A stretch of DNA of 64,000 bases from Microvirgula aerodenitrificans DSM 15089 (GTDB lineage Bacteria > Pseudomonadota > Gammaproteobacteria > Burkholderiales > Aquaspirillaceae): positions 1 to 64,000 of the forward strand of contig NZ_JHVK01000005.1 in NCBI RefSeq assembly GCF_000620105.1, in the 5' to 3' direction. The notes below the pieces were generated by a model that saw only the letters and a program-made list of their open reading frames with translations, searched no databases and had not been told where the DNA came from. A program made the translations under genes and the position numbers. This document shows positions 1 through 7,038 of this stretch, piece by piece; position 1 is the stretch's first letter; each line of letters begins with the position of its first letter.

Positions 1-191
1 TGCCCGGATTTACTCCTCCTCCCGCGCCGCCAGTACCGTTGCCCGGATTTACTCCTCTCGCGCCGCCAGTACCGTCACCCGGATTGCCGCCTACTGAGCC
101 GCCAGGACCGCTGCCAAGATTGCCTCCTCCCGCGCCGCCAGTACCGTCACCCGGATTTACTCCTCCCGCGCCGCCAGTATCGTCGCCCGGA
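1..191 (-). repeat. Tandem 36-nt repeats encoding GDGTGGAGGVNP units
   Basis: Five tandem units of 36 nt (the one nearest position 1 is 39 nt) on the minus strand. They encode GDDTGGAGGVNP, GDGTGGAGGGNL, GSGPGGSVGGNP, GDGTGGARGVNP and GNGTGGAGGGVNP. The array may continue beyond the window. The DNA is similar enough between units for slipped-strand length change. The matching plus-strand Pro-rich reading is the antisense shadow. Confidence 0.8.
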
Positions 192-334
192 TTACGGCTG
201 GGGTTAACGCTGGCCACGCCCTTTACCTGCGATGTTGCAACCGGGGTATCAGGCGCAGCGCCCTTTCCTCCCGAGGTTTTCTGCTTGTCATCCGATGAGG
301 ATCCCCCGCCGCCCGCCGACACCAGCAACGCAAT

Positions 335-342
335 CCCCCCCC
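335..342 (-). repeat. Homopolymer tract G8 (C8 on the plus strand) inside coding sequence
   Basis: Eight consecutive C on the plus strand, eight G in the sense of the gene. The codons before it read ALAAGG. The downstream repeat frame is restored only by tracts of 6 or 9 G. Such tracts inside surface-protein genes are classic slipped-strand phase-variation switches, and also common sites of assembly error. Confidence 0.75.
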
Positions 343-783
343 TGCGGCCAGCGCATACCCGATTGTGCTTATCGACGGCATGCTCATGCCGCCGCCTTCC
401 GCCTTCTCCTCCAGTTGGCGGAGGCAGGGAAGTGGCTGCCCGGTGAGCGGGTCGGTACCGCAGGCCATGGCTTTTGCGACCTGAATGTCAGACGTGTCGC
501 CGCGGCTGCCCTGACCGGCCATGGCAGCCTGTCCGACCAGGGCCGTCAGCAGTGCTGCACGCCCGCCACGGAGTACGGCGGCAAACATCCAGCGCAACCA
601 GCCCGGCATCGCCCGGCCGTTTCGCCACTGCTGGTACTGCAGTGCAGACTGTCGCCGGACCAGCACGCCGAGCCAGAAACGGTCCAGCCGGCGGCGCCGT
701 TTTGCATGAAGCGGTTTACGCCAATGACCATTCCGCGCGGATGACCCGCTGATGCCCCTGGATCCCGTGGATGCATTCTTCAC

Positions 784-1137
784 AATAACCTCCATAGATT
801 AATAGCGCAGTCCGCCATCGGAGGAAAACCCGACAGAAACCGCATGGCCATGGCACGCAAATCCAATACGGAGCGTGCTGGCCATCGAAATGTTTTGATG
901 AAAATTGCCCGAAATGAGCTGGCAAAAAACGCAGTGATCACTTGACCATCAGCGAAACAATCACTCAAGAGGAATACGCTGTAATTTCATTGCAAAACCA
1001 CAGCCATGGCACGTAATAATGCTTGTTTATTTTCAAGAAAATTCTTTAACCGATTAAATTCCGCATTCAATTCTGAAGGAAAGAAAGCGGGGGGGGCGAA
1101 TCGGCGCGGTAACATCCAGCACGGATTCAGCCGCCTG
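784..1137. other. 354-nt AT-richer intergenic region
   Basis: No convincing gene. It separates the start of the Gly-rich repeat gene (minus strand, 783) from the stop of the esterase gene (minus strand, 1138), so it should carry the promoter of the former. AT content is clearly higher than in the flanks, especially 960-1080. A second run of eight G lies at 1089-1096. No strong terminator hairpin was seen. Confidence 0.5.
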
Positions 1138-2220
1138 TCAGCGACGCCTGGCGGCCTTGACCCCTGGCGCAAAGAAACGCCAGGCCAGTGTCAGCGCATC
1201 AGGTCCGCCCGGATCAGAAAATGCCTGCCGTGCCGCGCCACCACTCCAGGCATGGCCCAGCCCCGCTATCCGGATCTGGCGCACATGGCAGGTGCTGCCC
1301 AGCATCCAGTCAGTCTGGGCAAAAGCACGCCGCGCGCCGCGCTGCAGCGTGCGCGTCGGCCCGGGCTGCGGCATTTCGCCAGGCAGCAGGTCCAGCCACA
1401 GCTGAGTCGTCGCAGCAGCGTTGTCGATCGACACGACGGCATCGTCGTCACCGTGCAGCACGATCAGCGGTGGCAACCGCCCCCCCGCCAGCCGCAGGCG
1501 CAGGCTGGCCAGGTCCGGTTCGCGGTCGCCGCGCATCGCCAGCCGGCCCTGCAGCGCATTGCTGGCGCTGTGCGGTACCGCGCCGGAATGGGCACCCACG
1601 GCGGCAAAGCGTTCCGGAAACTGCAGGACCAGGGTCAGCGCCATGCTGGCACCGGCCGACAGTCCCATGACATAGCGCCGCTCGCGTCGCACCGGATAGC
1701 GCCGGCTGACCTGCTCGGTCAGCGCCATCAGGATGGCCGACTCGCCCGCCACCTGGGTATCGGAGCGAAACCAGTTCCAGCAGCGATACGGATTGGCGTG
1801 CAGCGATTGCTCCGGCAGCAGGACGATGCAGCGTTCTGCCCGGGCCAGAGCCGCCGCCCGGGTCGTCGCCGCGAAGCTGGCGGCGTCCTGCTTGCAGCCG
1901 TGCAGCAACAGCAGCAGTGGTGCCGGCCGCGAAGGCGTCACTCCGGCCGGCACAAAGACCAGGTAGCGGCGCATCAGGGCCGGCCCCAGGCCCCCCTGGC
2001 CGCTTTCCCAGCGCCCGCTGCCGCGACTGGTCGGCGTCGCGGTGGGCGATGCCACGCCGGTCAGCGCCTTGCGCGCGGCCCGGCTGGCGGCATTGGCCTG
2101 TTCGACAGCGGCGTTGACCATGCTGCGCGCCACCGCCCGCTGCAGGCGGGTGGCGCTTCTGGTTGTGGCATCGGACAACGCGGTCCAGATGCTGACCGGT
2201 TTGCTGCGCTTGCGTCCCAT
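1138..2220 (-). CDS. PHB depolymerase-family esterase
   Basis: 360 aa alpha/beta hydrolase of the Esterase_phd type, the family of short-chain polyhydroxyalkanoate depolymerases, feruloyl esterases and acetyl-xylan esterases. The oxyanion motif LLHGCKQ and the lipase box GLSAGAS (nucleophile Ser188) are present. DGDDDAVV-type residues (LHGDDDAVV) supply the acid and GLGHAWSGG the histidine. The first 75 residues are basic, Ala/Arg-rich and without a clear signal peptide, as in many proteobacterial members that begin with a phasin-like helical segment. It stands alone; metQ is divergent. Whether the substrate is intracellular PHB or an external ester cannot be read from sequence. Confidence 0.85.
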   Translation of the reverse strand: MGRKRSKPVSIWTALSDATTRSATRLQRAVARSMVNAAVEQANAASRAARKALTGVASPTATPTSRGSGRWESGQGGLGPALMRRYLVFVPAGVTPSRPAPLLLLLHGCKQDAASFAATTRAAALARAERCIVLLPEQSLHANPYRCWNWFRSDTQVAGESAILMALTEQVSRRYPVRRERRYVMGLSAGASMALTLVLQFPERFAAVGAHSGAVPHSASNALQGRLAMRGDREPDLASLRLRLAGGRLPPLIVLHGDDDAVVSIDNAAATTQLWLDLLPGEMPQPGPTRTLQRGARRAFAQTDWMLGSTCHVRQIRIAGLGHAWSGGAARQAFSDPGGPDALTLAWRFFAPGVKAARRR

Positions 2221-2556
2221 TACTTCTCCAGACTGTCCGCCCGGCCCCGCCGCTGGCAGCGACGGGATGCCGGGCTGGTTTCCCGCCCGATCACGCGTTC
2301 ACTCCAAGCACTTTTTGTTATTTGTTTTCCATTTAATCGTTTTTCCGGTTTTAAGGGAGCGGCGTAAAGTGCGTTCAACGGTGTACCGACACCGTAGCCG
2401 ATTTTCCCCCTTTCCACTGTGACAACAGGACTTCTTCGTGACTGACGCCATCACGCCACGCAGCGCTTCCTGCCGATGTCGGCACCGCTGACGAGACGCA
2501 TCGCCATTTGCCATCCGGCCCCCGGCCGGACCGACCAGACCCAGGAGTCCCGGAAC
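2221..2556. promoter_or_regulatory. 336-nt divergent intergenic region with a 7-bp inverted repeat
   Basis: Lies between the divergent esterase and metQ-like genes and should hold both promoters. An AT-rich patch spans 2300-2360. A perfect inverted repeat, acggtgt-accg-acaccgt, sits at 2378-2395 and could be an operator or small hairpin. I see no recognisable SAM riboswitch, which would have explained regulation of a methionine-type transporter. Confidence 0.4.
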
Positions 2557-3342
2557 ATGAAACGCCTTGCCACTCTGACTGCCGCGCTGTCGCTGCTGTC
2601 CGCCTCGCTGTCCTTCGCCGCTGCACCGGTCAAGCTTACCGTCGCCGCCTCCGCCGTCCCGCATGCCGAAATCCTCGAAGCCATCAAGCCGACGCTGGCC
2701 CGGGAAGGGGTCGATCTCGATATCAAGGTCTTCAACGACTACGTGCAGCCCAATGTGCAGGTCGAGGAAAAACGCCTCGATGCCAATTACTTCCAGCACA
2801 TTCCGTACCTGGACGAGTTCAACAAGACCCGCAACACCCATCTGGTGGCGGCCAGCAAGCCGATCCATATCGAGCCGTTCGGCGCCTATTCGCGCAAGTT
2901 CAAGCGCATCAGCGATCTGCCGGATGGCGCCACCGTCGCCATTCCGAACGATCCGGTCAACGCCGGACGCGCGCTGCTGCTGGACAAGAACAAGGTGATT
3001 GCGCTGAAAGACCCGAGCAACATTACCGCGACGGTCAAGAGCATCACCTCGAATCCGAAACACCTGAAGTTCAGGGAGCTGGAAGCCGCCACGCTGCCGC
3101 GCGTGCTTGATCAGGTCGATCTGGCGCTGATCAACGCCAACTACGCACTGGAAGCCAGACTGGTGCCGACCCGCGACGCGCTGTTTGTCGAGACCCGCTC
3201 CCCGTACGCCAATCTGCTGGTCGCCCGCGACGACAACAGAAACAGTGACGCCATCAGGAAACTGGCCGCCGCCCTGGCCAGCCCGGAAGTGAAGCAGTTC
3301 ATCCAGAGCCGCTACAAGGGTGCGGTGATCCCGGCATTCTGA
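2557..3342 (+). CDS. MetQ/NlpA-family substrate-binding protein
   Basis: 261 aa periplasmic binding protein of the MetQ (NlpA) family, which delivers methionine or related compounds to MetNI ABC importers. The start at 2557 is preceded by CAGGAG; an in-frame ATG at 2476 lacks such a site. The signal peptide (MKRLATLTAALSLLSASLSF) ends at an Ala-rich cleavage site without a lipobox Cys, so the protein should be soluble rather than a lipoprotein, unlike E. coli MetQ. Family hallmarks FNDYVQPN, LDANYFQH, FGAYS and IPNDPVNAGRAL are all present. No ATPase or permease gene is adjacent, so it is an orphan that must use a transporter encoded elsewhere. The ligand is not certain. Confidence 0.88.
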   Translation: MKRLATLTAALSLLSASLSFAAAPVKLTVAASAVPHAEILEAIKPTLAREGVDLDIKVFNDYVQPNVQVEEKRLDANYFQHIPYLDEFNKTRNTHLVAASKPIHIEPFGAYSRKFKRISDLPDGATVAIPNDPVNAGRALLLDKNKVIALKDPSNITATVKSITSNPKHLKFRELEAATLPRVLDQVDLALINANYALEARLVPTRDALFVETRSPYANLLVARDDNRNSDAIRKLAAALASPEVKQFIQSRYKGAVIPAF

Positions 3343-3433
3343 GCCGGGCAGATGACAGCCAGCCGGGCGGTGCCATGTTCCGGGGCGTCTCCCCGGCATT
3401 GACACCCGCCCTGCCCGCCGGTAGGTTTGGCGC

Positions 3434-3490
3434 ATGAACAGCATCCTGCAGACTCTCACTACCACCGCGACCGCTTATGGCGGGTCGTGA
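3434..3490 (+). CDS. Candidate Thr-rich leader peptide
   Basis: An 18-codon reading frame, MNSILQTLTTTATAYGGS, with five threonine codons clustered at positions 7-13, preceded by TAGG. It is followed by a region able to pair with itself (cgacc at 3470-3474 with ggtcg) and a GC-rich hairpin at 3528-3554. This layout resembles amino-acid attenuators such as that of thrABC. The downstream gene encodes a cysteine hydrolase, not a threonine biosynthetic enzyme, which weakens the case. It may be a chance frame. Confidence 0.35.
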   Translation: MNSILQTLTTTATAYGGS

Positions 3491-3527
3491 GGTAGCGGTA
3501 TCGGCACGATAACGCGCACTGTCCCAC

Positions 3528-3554
3528 AGGCCCCGCCCGCACCGGACGGGGCCT
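3528..3554 (+). terminator. Hairpin between leader peptide and cysteine hydrolase, possible attenuator
   Basis: Inverted repeat aggccccg (3528-3535) and cggggcct (3547-3554) with an 11-nt loop, followed by gatcgttt. The stem is strong but the T run is short. It could be the terminator of metQ or the attenuator arm of the leader at 3434. Confidence 0.5.
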
Positions 3555-3596
3555 GATCGTTTCTCCGTCCGTGCCGGCACACTCAGGAGAAACGGC

Positions 3597-4139
3597 ATGA
3601 ATCCCGCCCACCCCGCACCGCGCGCACTGCTGATCGTCGACATGCAGGTCGGCCTGTTTCACGGCCCGGAACGACCATGGCACGGCGACCGCGTGCTGGC
3701 GAACATCAACCGGCTGATCCACGCTGCCCGCGAGGCCGGCGCACCGGTCTTCGCCGCCCGCCACACCGGCGCGCCCGGCTCCCCGATCGAGGCCGGCAGT
3801 CCGCTGTGGCAACTGCTGCCGGCACTGGACGTGGATGAAAACCGCGACACGGTCTTCGACAAGACCCGGCCCAGCTGCTTCCATGGCACCGGCCTGCAGG
3901 CCCGGCTGGTACAGGCCGGTATCCGCGAACTGGTCATCGCCGGCATGAAAACCCAATACTGCATCGACACCACCTGCCGCGTGGCGACCGAACTCGGCCT
4001 GCAGGCGCTACTGGTCGCCGATGCCCATACCTGCATGGACACCCCGCTGCTGACGGCGGAAGCGATCGTCGCCCACCACAATGCGACCCTGGGCGGGCCG
4101 CTGGCCCGGTTGATGGAAACGGAGGAGGTGCGGTTTTGA
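3597..4139 (+). CDS. Isochorismatase-family cysteine hydrolase
   Basis: 180 aa, a typical full length for this superfamily (nicotinamidase, isochorismatase, N-carbamoylsarcosine amidase). The catalytic triad is visible as Asp15 (LIVDMQ), Lys89 (FDKTRPSCF) and Cys122 (QYCIDTTCR). The fold should use the Cys to attack an amide or ester carbonyl. The start has AGGAGAAACGGC just upstream. It is preceded by the putative leader peptide/attenuator and followed convergently by an SDR gene. Substrate cannot be assigned: the motifs do not separate nicotinamidase from other amidases, and no metal-binding D-x-H-x-H nicotinamidase pattern is obvious. Confidence 0.85.
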   Translation: MNPAHPAPRALLIVDMQVGLFHGPERPWHGDRVLANINRLIHAAREAGAPVFAARHTGAPGSPIEAGSPLWQLLPALDVDENRDTVFDKTRPSCFHGTGLQARLVQAGIRELVIAGMKTQYCIDTTCRVATELGLQALLVADAHTCMDTPLLTAEAIVAHHNATLGGPLARLMETEEVRF

Positions 4140-4175
4140 GTGCGGGGCCGGGGAGCAAGGCCTTTTTTCCCCGCG

Positions 4176-4925
4176 CTACAGACTGCCAACTCCCCCATCC
4201 ACCAGCAACTCCGTCCCCACCACGAACCCGGCCTCGTCCGATGCCAGAAACACGGCGGCCTGTGCCAGTTCGCGCGGTGTGCCCAGGCGCCCGATCGGCA
4301 CCAGTTTGAGGATCTCGTCGTTCAGCACCGCCAGTTGTTCCGGCGGCAGGCCGAGCTTGCCCAGCGCCGAGGTCCGGGTCGGGCCGGGGCTGAGGCCGTT
4401 GACGCGGATGCCGCGCGCCAGCCACTCGCCCGACAGCGTGCGCGCCAGCGACAGCAGGCCGGCCTTGCGGGCGGCGTAGGCGCTGCTCTGCGGCAGGCCG
4501 ATGCGGGCGCTGACCGAGCCGCACAGGATGACCGACGAGGGATTGGCCAGCAGCGGCAGCAGCGCCTGCAGCAGAAAGAACGGGCCTTTCAGATTGGTGG
4601 CCATCAGCCGGTCGTAGCTGTCCTCGTCCCAGTCCTGCACCGGCCGGTGCGTGACATCGCCGGCGTTGACGAACAGCACATCGAGTTGCGACCAGTGTGC
4701 GGCCAGTTGCTGCGCCAGTTCGCGCTGGTCGGCCAGCTGGCCGGCGTCACTGCGGATCAGGATCACGTGTTCGCCGAGTTCGCGGCCGGCGGCGGCCAGC
4801 GCATCGGGGTTGCGGCCGGTGATCGCCACCCGGGCGCCTTCGGCCAGGAACTGGCGTGCAGTTTCCAGGCCGATGCCGCTGGTGGCACCGGTAATGAGGG
4901 CGGTCTTGCCTTGCAGGCGTGGCAT
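4176..4925 (-). CDS. SDR-family oxidoreductase
   Basis: 249 aa short-chain dehydrogenase/reductase. The Rossmann cofactor motif TGATSGIG lies at the N-terminus, NAG (VNAGDV) follows, and the active-site set is Ser (CGSVSARIG), Tyr-x3-Lys (YAARK) and the PGPT loop. The basic residue after strand 2 (TGRNPD) suggests NADP(H). The frame stays open upstream to 5354, but family length and the divergent promoter place the start at 4925. It faces an HxlR regulator across 99 nt, so that regulator probably controls it. Such pairs often respond to reactive electrophiles or quinones, but the substrate is unknown. Confidence 0.9.
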   Translation of the reverse strand: MPRLQGKTALITGATSGIGLETARQFLAEGARVAITGRNPDALAAAGRELGEHVILIRSDAGQLADQRELAQQLAAHWSQLDVLFVNAGDVTHRPVQDWDEDSYDRLMATNLKGPFFLLQALLPLLANPSSVILCGSVSARIGLPQSSAYAARKAGLLSLARTLSGEWLARGIRVNGLSPGPTRTSALGKLGLPPEQLAVLNDEILKLVPIGRLGTPRELAQAAVFLASDEAGFVVGTELLVDGGVGSL

Positions 4926-4954
4926 GTCAGGGTCTCCGTTCTGTGTCAAAACCC

Positions 4955-5006
4955 CAGTGTCAACGCATTGGTACCCAATGTATAGTAGGCACCAATTTGA
5001 TACCAA
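4955..5006. promoter_or_regulatory. Operator region between SDR and HxlR genes
   Basis: The 99-nt divergent spacer contains repeated half-sites: TTGGTACC near 4968, GGCACCAA near 4988 and GATACCAA near 4999. TTGGTACC and GATACCAA form an imperfect inverted pair. This fits binding of the dimeric winged-helix HxlR protein encoded alongside. The assignment is from position and symmetry only. Confidence 0.5.
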
Positions 5007-5024
5007 AGAGGAGACTGGATAGCC

Positions 5025-5381
5025 ATGCCGACGAATCATGCACAGCGGGACACGCCGCCGGAACCCTGCCCGATGGTGCAGTTTGTCGGGCTGATTTCCG
5101 GCAAATGGGCGATTCCGATCCTGTACCGGCTGATCGTGATCGACGGGCCGGTCCGTTTTGGCGAGTTGCAGCGCGCGGTGGCGCCGATCACCCAGAAAGA
5201 GCTGACCCGGCAGTTGCGCCTGTTCGAACAGAAGGGGCTGTTGCGGCGTCAGGTCTATGCCGAGGTGCCGCCCCGGGTCGAATACACCGTCACCGCCCTG
5301 GGCAAGACCCTGCGTCCGCCACTGGATGCACTGGCCGACTGGATGCGTACGCACGCGGCCGACCTCGGCGCGGAGGCTTGA
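5025..5381 (+). CDS. HxlR-family transcriptional regulator
   Basis: 118 aa winged-helix regulator. Hallmarks are the early Cys (PEPCPM), GKWAIPILYRL for helix 1, RFGELQRAV, ITQKELTRQLRLFEQKGLL as recognition helix and VEYTVTALGKTL for the wing. The single N-terminal Cys is typical of members that sense aldehydes, quinones or hypochlorite by Cys modification. A purine-rich AGAGGAGAC precedes the ATG. It is divergent from the SDR gene, which is its likely target together with itself. Confidence 0.92.
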   Translation: MPTNHAQRDTPPEPCPMVQFVGLISGKWAIPILYRLIVIDGPVRFGELQRAVAPITQKELTRQLRLFEQKGLLRRQVYAEVPPRVEYTVTALGKTLRPPLDALADWMRTHAADLGAEA

Positions 5382-5393
5382 CGCCGCAGGCGC

Positions 5394-5594
5394 TCAGGGG
5401 CGGCGCCGGGCGCCGAGCGCCTTTTCGATTTTCCTGTCGGTCTTGTACTGGCTCAGCGCATAGACCGACCAGATCGCCGCCGGAATCCAGCCGATCACGG
5501 TGAGCTGCAGCAGCAGGCAGAACAGGCCGGAAAACGGCCGGCCAATGGTAAAGAACTGCAGCCACGGCAGGAAAATGGCGAGCAACAAGCGCAT
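5394..5594 (-). CDS. YqaE/Pmp3-family small membrane protein
   Basis: 66 aa with two hydrophobic helices (residues about 3-22 and 26-47) and a basic cytoplasmic tail ending in RRRP. The sequence FLPWLQFFTIGRPFSG and the second helix with GWIPAAIWSVYAL match the UPF0057/Pmp3 family, small membrane proteolipids tied to membrane potential and stress tolerance. It is monocistronic and convergent with hxlR, only 12 nt from its stop. Confidence 0.8.
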   Translation of the reverse strand: MRLLLAIFLPWLQFFTIGRPFSGLFCLLLQLTVIGWIPAAIWSVYALSQYKTDRKIEKALGARRRP

Positions 5595-5820
5595 GAATCT
5601 CTCCAGACAAGACAGGGAAGCCGGACGCGGCGTCGCCGCTACCCGTCAGGCACCTTGCCACAATGCCGTCGGCATCATCAAGCCGACCCACATCACGCCA
5701 GATTCAACTTGGTCAGTATTTGACATTTTTTGAACGGTTTTTGGAATGGCAGCACTCGGGTGGGCGCGTACAAATATCGGCGTGCAAGACACACATCCAC
5801 ACGAGAAAAGGTGATTTACC

Positions 5821-6951
5821 ATGACCAAGATCGTTAATTCCTGGAATGACTTTGATCCGCTGAAACACGTCATTGTCGGCCGTGCCGATCACAGCTGCGT
5901 GCCGCCGGAAGAACCTGCCACTTCGGAAAAGGTACCGATCGACAGCCCGATGCGTGGCATGTGGGGTCCGCGCCCGCTGGAAACGGTGGAAAAGGCCAAT
6001 GCGCAGCTCGACAATCTGGCCCGCATCCTCACCGAGCGCGGCGTCAGGGTGGACCGTCCGGAACCGCTGCAGTGGAACCAGCCGGTCATTACCCCGGACT
6101 TCCGCACCGGCTCGATGATGACCTGCATGCCGCCGCGCGACACGCTGCTGACCATCGGCAATGAAATCATCGAAGCGGCGATGTCGTTCCGCTGCCGCTA
6201 CTGGGAATACCTGGCCTTCCGTCCGCTGCTGTCGCAGTACTTCAACGAGGACCCGGAATTCCTGTGGAGCCAGGCGCCGCGTCCCCGGCTGTCCGACAAG
6301 TCGTACAAGCACAACTACTACGACGAGAAGATCTCGCTGGAAGAGCGGCTGGTCCGCACGGCGAACAAGGACTTCGTCACCACCGAGGAAGAAATCCTGT
6401 TCGATGCCGCCGACGTGATGCGGCTGGGCAAGGACCTGTTCATCCAGCACGGGCTGACCACCAACCGCAAGGCGATGGAATGGTTCAAGCGCCGCTACCC
6501 GGAACTGCGGGTCCATGCGGTCAACTTCCCCGGCGACCCGTACCCGATCCATATCGACGCGACCTTCGTGCCGCTGCGCCCGGGCCTGATCATCAACAAC
6601 CCGCACCGGCCGCTGCCGAAGGCACAGCGCGAGATCTTCGAGAAGAATGACTGGCAGATCGTCGAAGCTGCCATGCCGGCCCACAAGGAACCGCCGCCGC
6701 TGTGCTACAGCTCGGTGTGGCTGTCGATGAACTGCCTGGTGCTCGACCACAAGACCGTGATCGTCGAAGCGTCCGAAGTGAACCAGCTGGAACAGATGGA
6801 CAAGCTGGGCATGAACGTGATCCCGGTGCATTTCCGTGACGCCTATGCGTTCGGGGGCGGCCTGCACTGCTCGACGGCGGACGTGTACCGCGAGGGCAGT
6901 TGCCTGGACTACTTCCCGAAACAGGATTTCAACGACATCACCCGCGTGTAA
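5821..6951 (+). CDS. Arginine:glycine-type amidinotransferase
   Basis: 376 aa, close in layout to human arginine:glycine amidinotransferase. The catalytic triad is Asp198 (DAADVMRLG), His244 (HIDATF) and Cys350 (GGGLHCSTADV). The WLSMN and VIVEA stretches also match. These enzymes move an amidino group from L-arginine to an amine, giving ornithine plus a guanidino compound (guanidinoacetate with glycine). A strong terminator follows at 6972, so it is probably transcribed alone; EamA and MFS transporters follow on the same strand. The acceptor is uncertain: bacterial relatives include CyrA, SxtG and StrB-type enzymes. No toxin or aminoglycoside pathway genes are nearby, which argues for a simple acceptor. 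Confidence 0.88.
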   Translation: MTKIVNSWNDFDPLKHVIVGRADHSCVPPEEPATSEKVPIDSPMRGMWGPRPLETVEKANAQLDNLARILTERGVRVDRPEPLQWNQPVITPDFRTGSMMTCMPPRDTLLTIGNEIIEAAMSFRCRYWEYLAFRPLLSQYFNEDPEFLWSQAPRPRLSDKSYKHNYYDEKISLEERLVRTANKDFVTTEEEILFDAADVMRLGKDLFIQHGLTTNRKAMEWFKRRYPELRVHAVNFPGDPYPIHIDATFVPLRPGLIINNPHRPLPKAQREIFEKNDWQIVEAAMPAHKEPPPLCYSSVWLSMNCLVLDHKTVIVEASEVNQLEQMDKLGMNVIPVHFRDAYAFGGGLHCSTADVYREGSCLDYFPKQDFNDITRV

Positions 6952-6971
6952 CCCGGGACATCACCCGCGCC

Positions 6972-7008
6972 AGCCCGGTCATCGTTCGCCTGCATGACCG
7001 GGCTTTTT
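6972..7008 (+). terminator. Strong intrinsic terminator after the amidinotransferase
   Basis: Perfect 11-bp stem agcccggtcat (6972-6982) with atgaccgggct (6994-7004) and an 11-nt loop, followed directly by T residues. It lies 20 nt after the stop codon. It also shows that the ATG at 6994 is part of the terminator and not the start of the next gene. Confidence 0.9.
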
Positions 7009-7038
7009 GGCCACGTGACATCCCCCAGGAGCTTCGCC

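Larger units (their letters stand above)
1..783 (-). pseudogene. Exported Gly-rich repeat protein, 5' part, frameshifted at a G8 tract (cut by window edge)
   Basis: Unrecognised gene on the minus strand, running off the left edge. A GTG at 783 is preceded by GGAGG with 5-nt spacing, a better start than the ATG at 795 that contains this site. The N-terminus is basic (KRRRR), followed by a hydrophobic stretch ending AMA, a plausible signal peptide cut near residue 88. A Cys pair (ACGTDPLTGQPLPC) and a hydrophobic, Gly-rich segment follow. At a run of eight G (335-342) the frame breaks. With nine or six G it reads on through GIALLVSAGGGGSSSDD into five 12-13-residue repeats (consensus GDGTGGAGGVNP) that reach position 1. 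As written, translation ends near 223. It may be a phase-variable surface protein, a pseudogene or a sequencing error. The product class is unknown; an autotransporter or adhesin is a guess. Confidence 0.55.

Noticed and set aside
1-191. Tandem repeats as a CRISPR array
   Set aside because: No unique spacers; the unit is 36 nt head-to-tail and in frame with a coding sequence.
39-446. Pro-rich plus-strand protein at the left end
   Set aside because: Pro-rich repeats are the antisense of GDGTGGAGGVNP repeats; the minus strand has the start signal and export sequence.
1006-2367. 453-codon plus-strand frame across the esterase gene
   Set aside because: Opposite strand holds a complete esterase with GLSAGAS; the plus frame has no recognisable motif.
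2221-2556. SAM riboswitch before the metQ-like gene
   Set aside because: No conserved SAM-riboswitch core or long structured leader was recognised; only a 7-bp inverted repeat is present.
4926-5354. Longer SDR protein starting at 5354
   Set aside because: The extension overlaps the divergent hxlR gene and its promoter and lacks homology to SDR N-termini.
5595-5820. Guanidine riboswitch before the amidinotransferase
   Set aside because: No recognisable guanidine aptamer core; only a small palindrome (5663-5675) and a TTGACA-like box at 5720.
6994-7038. EamA start at ATG 6994
   Set aside because: That ATG is in the right arm of a perfect terminator stem; CAGGAG supports 7039.
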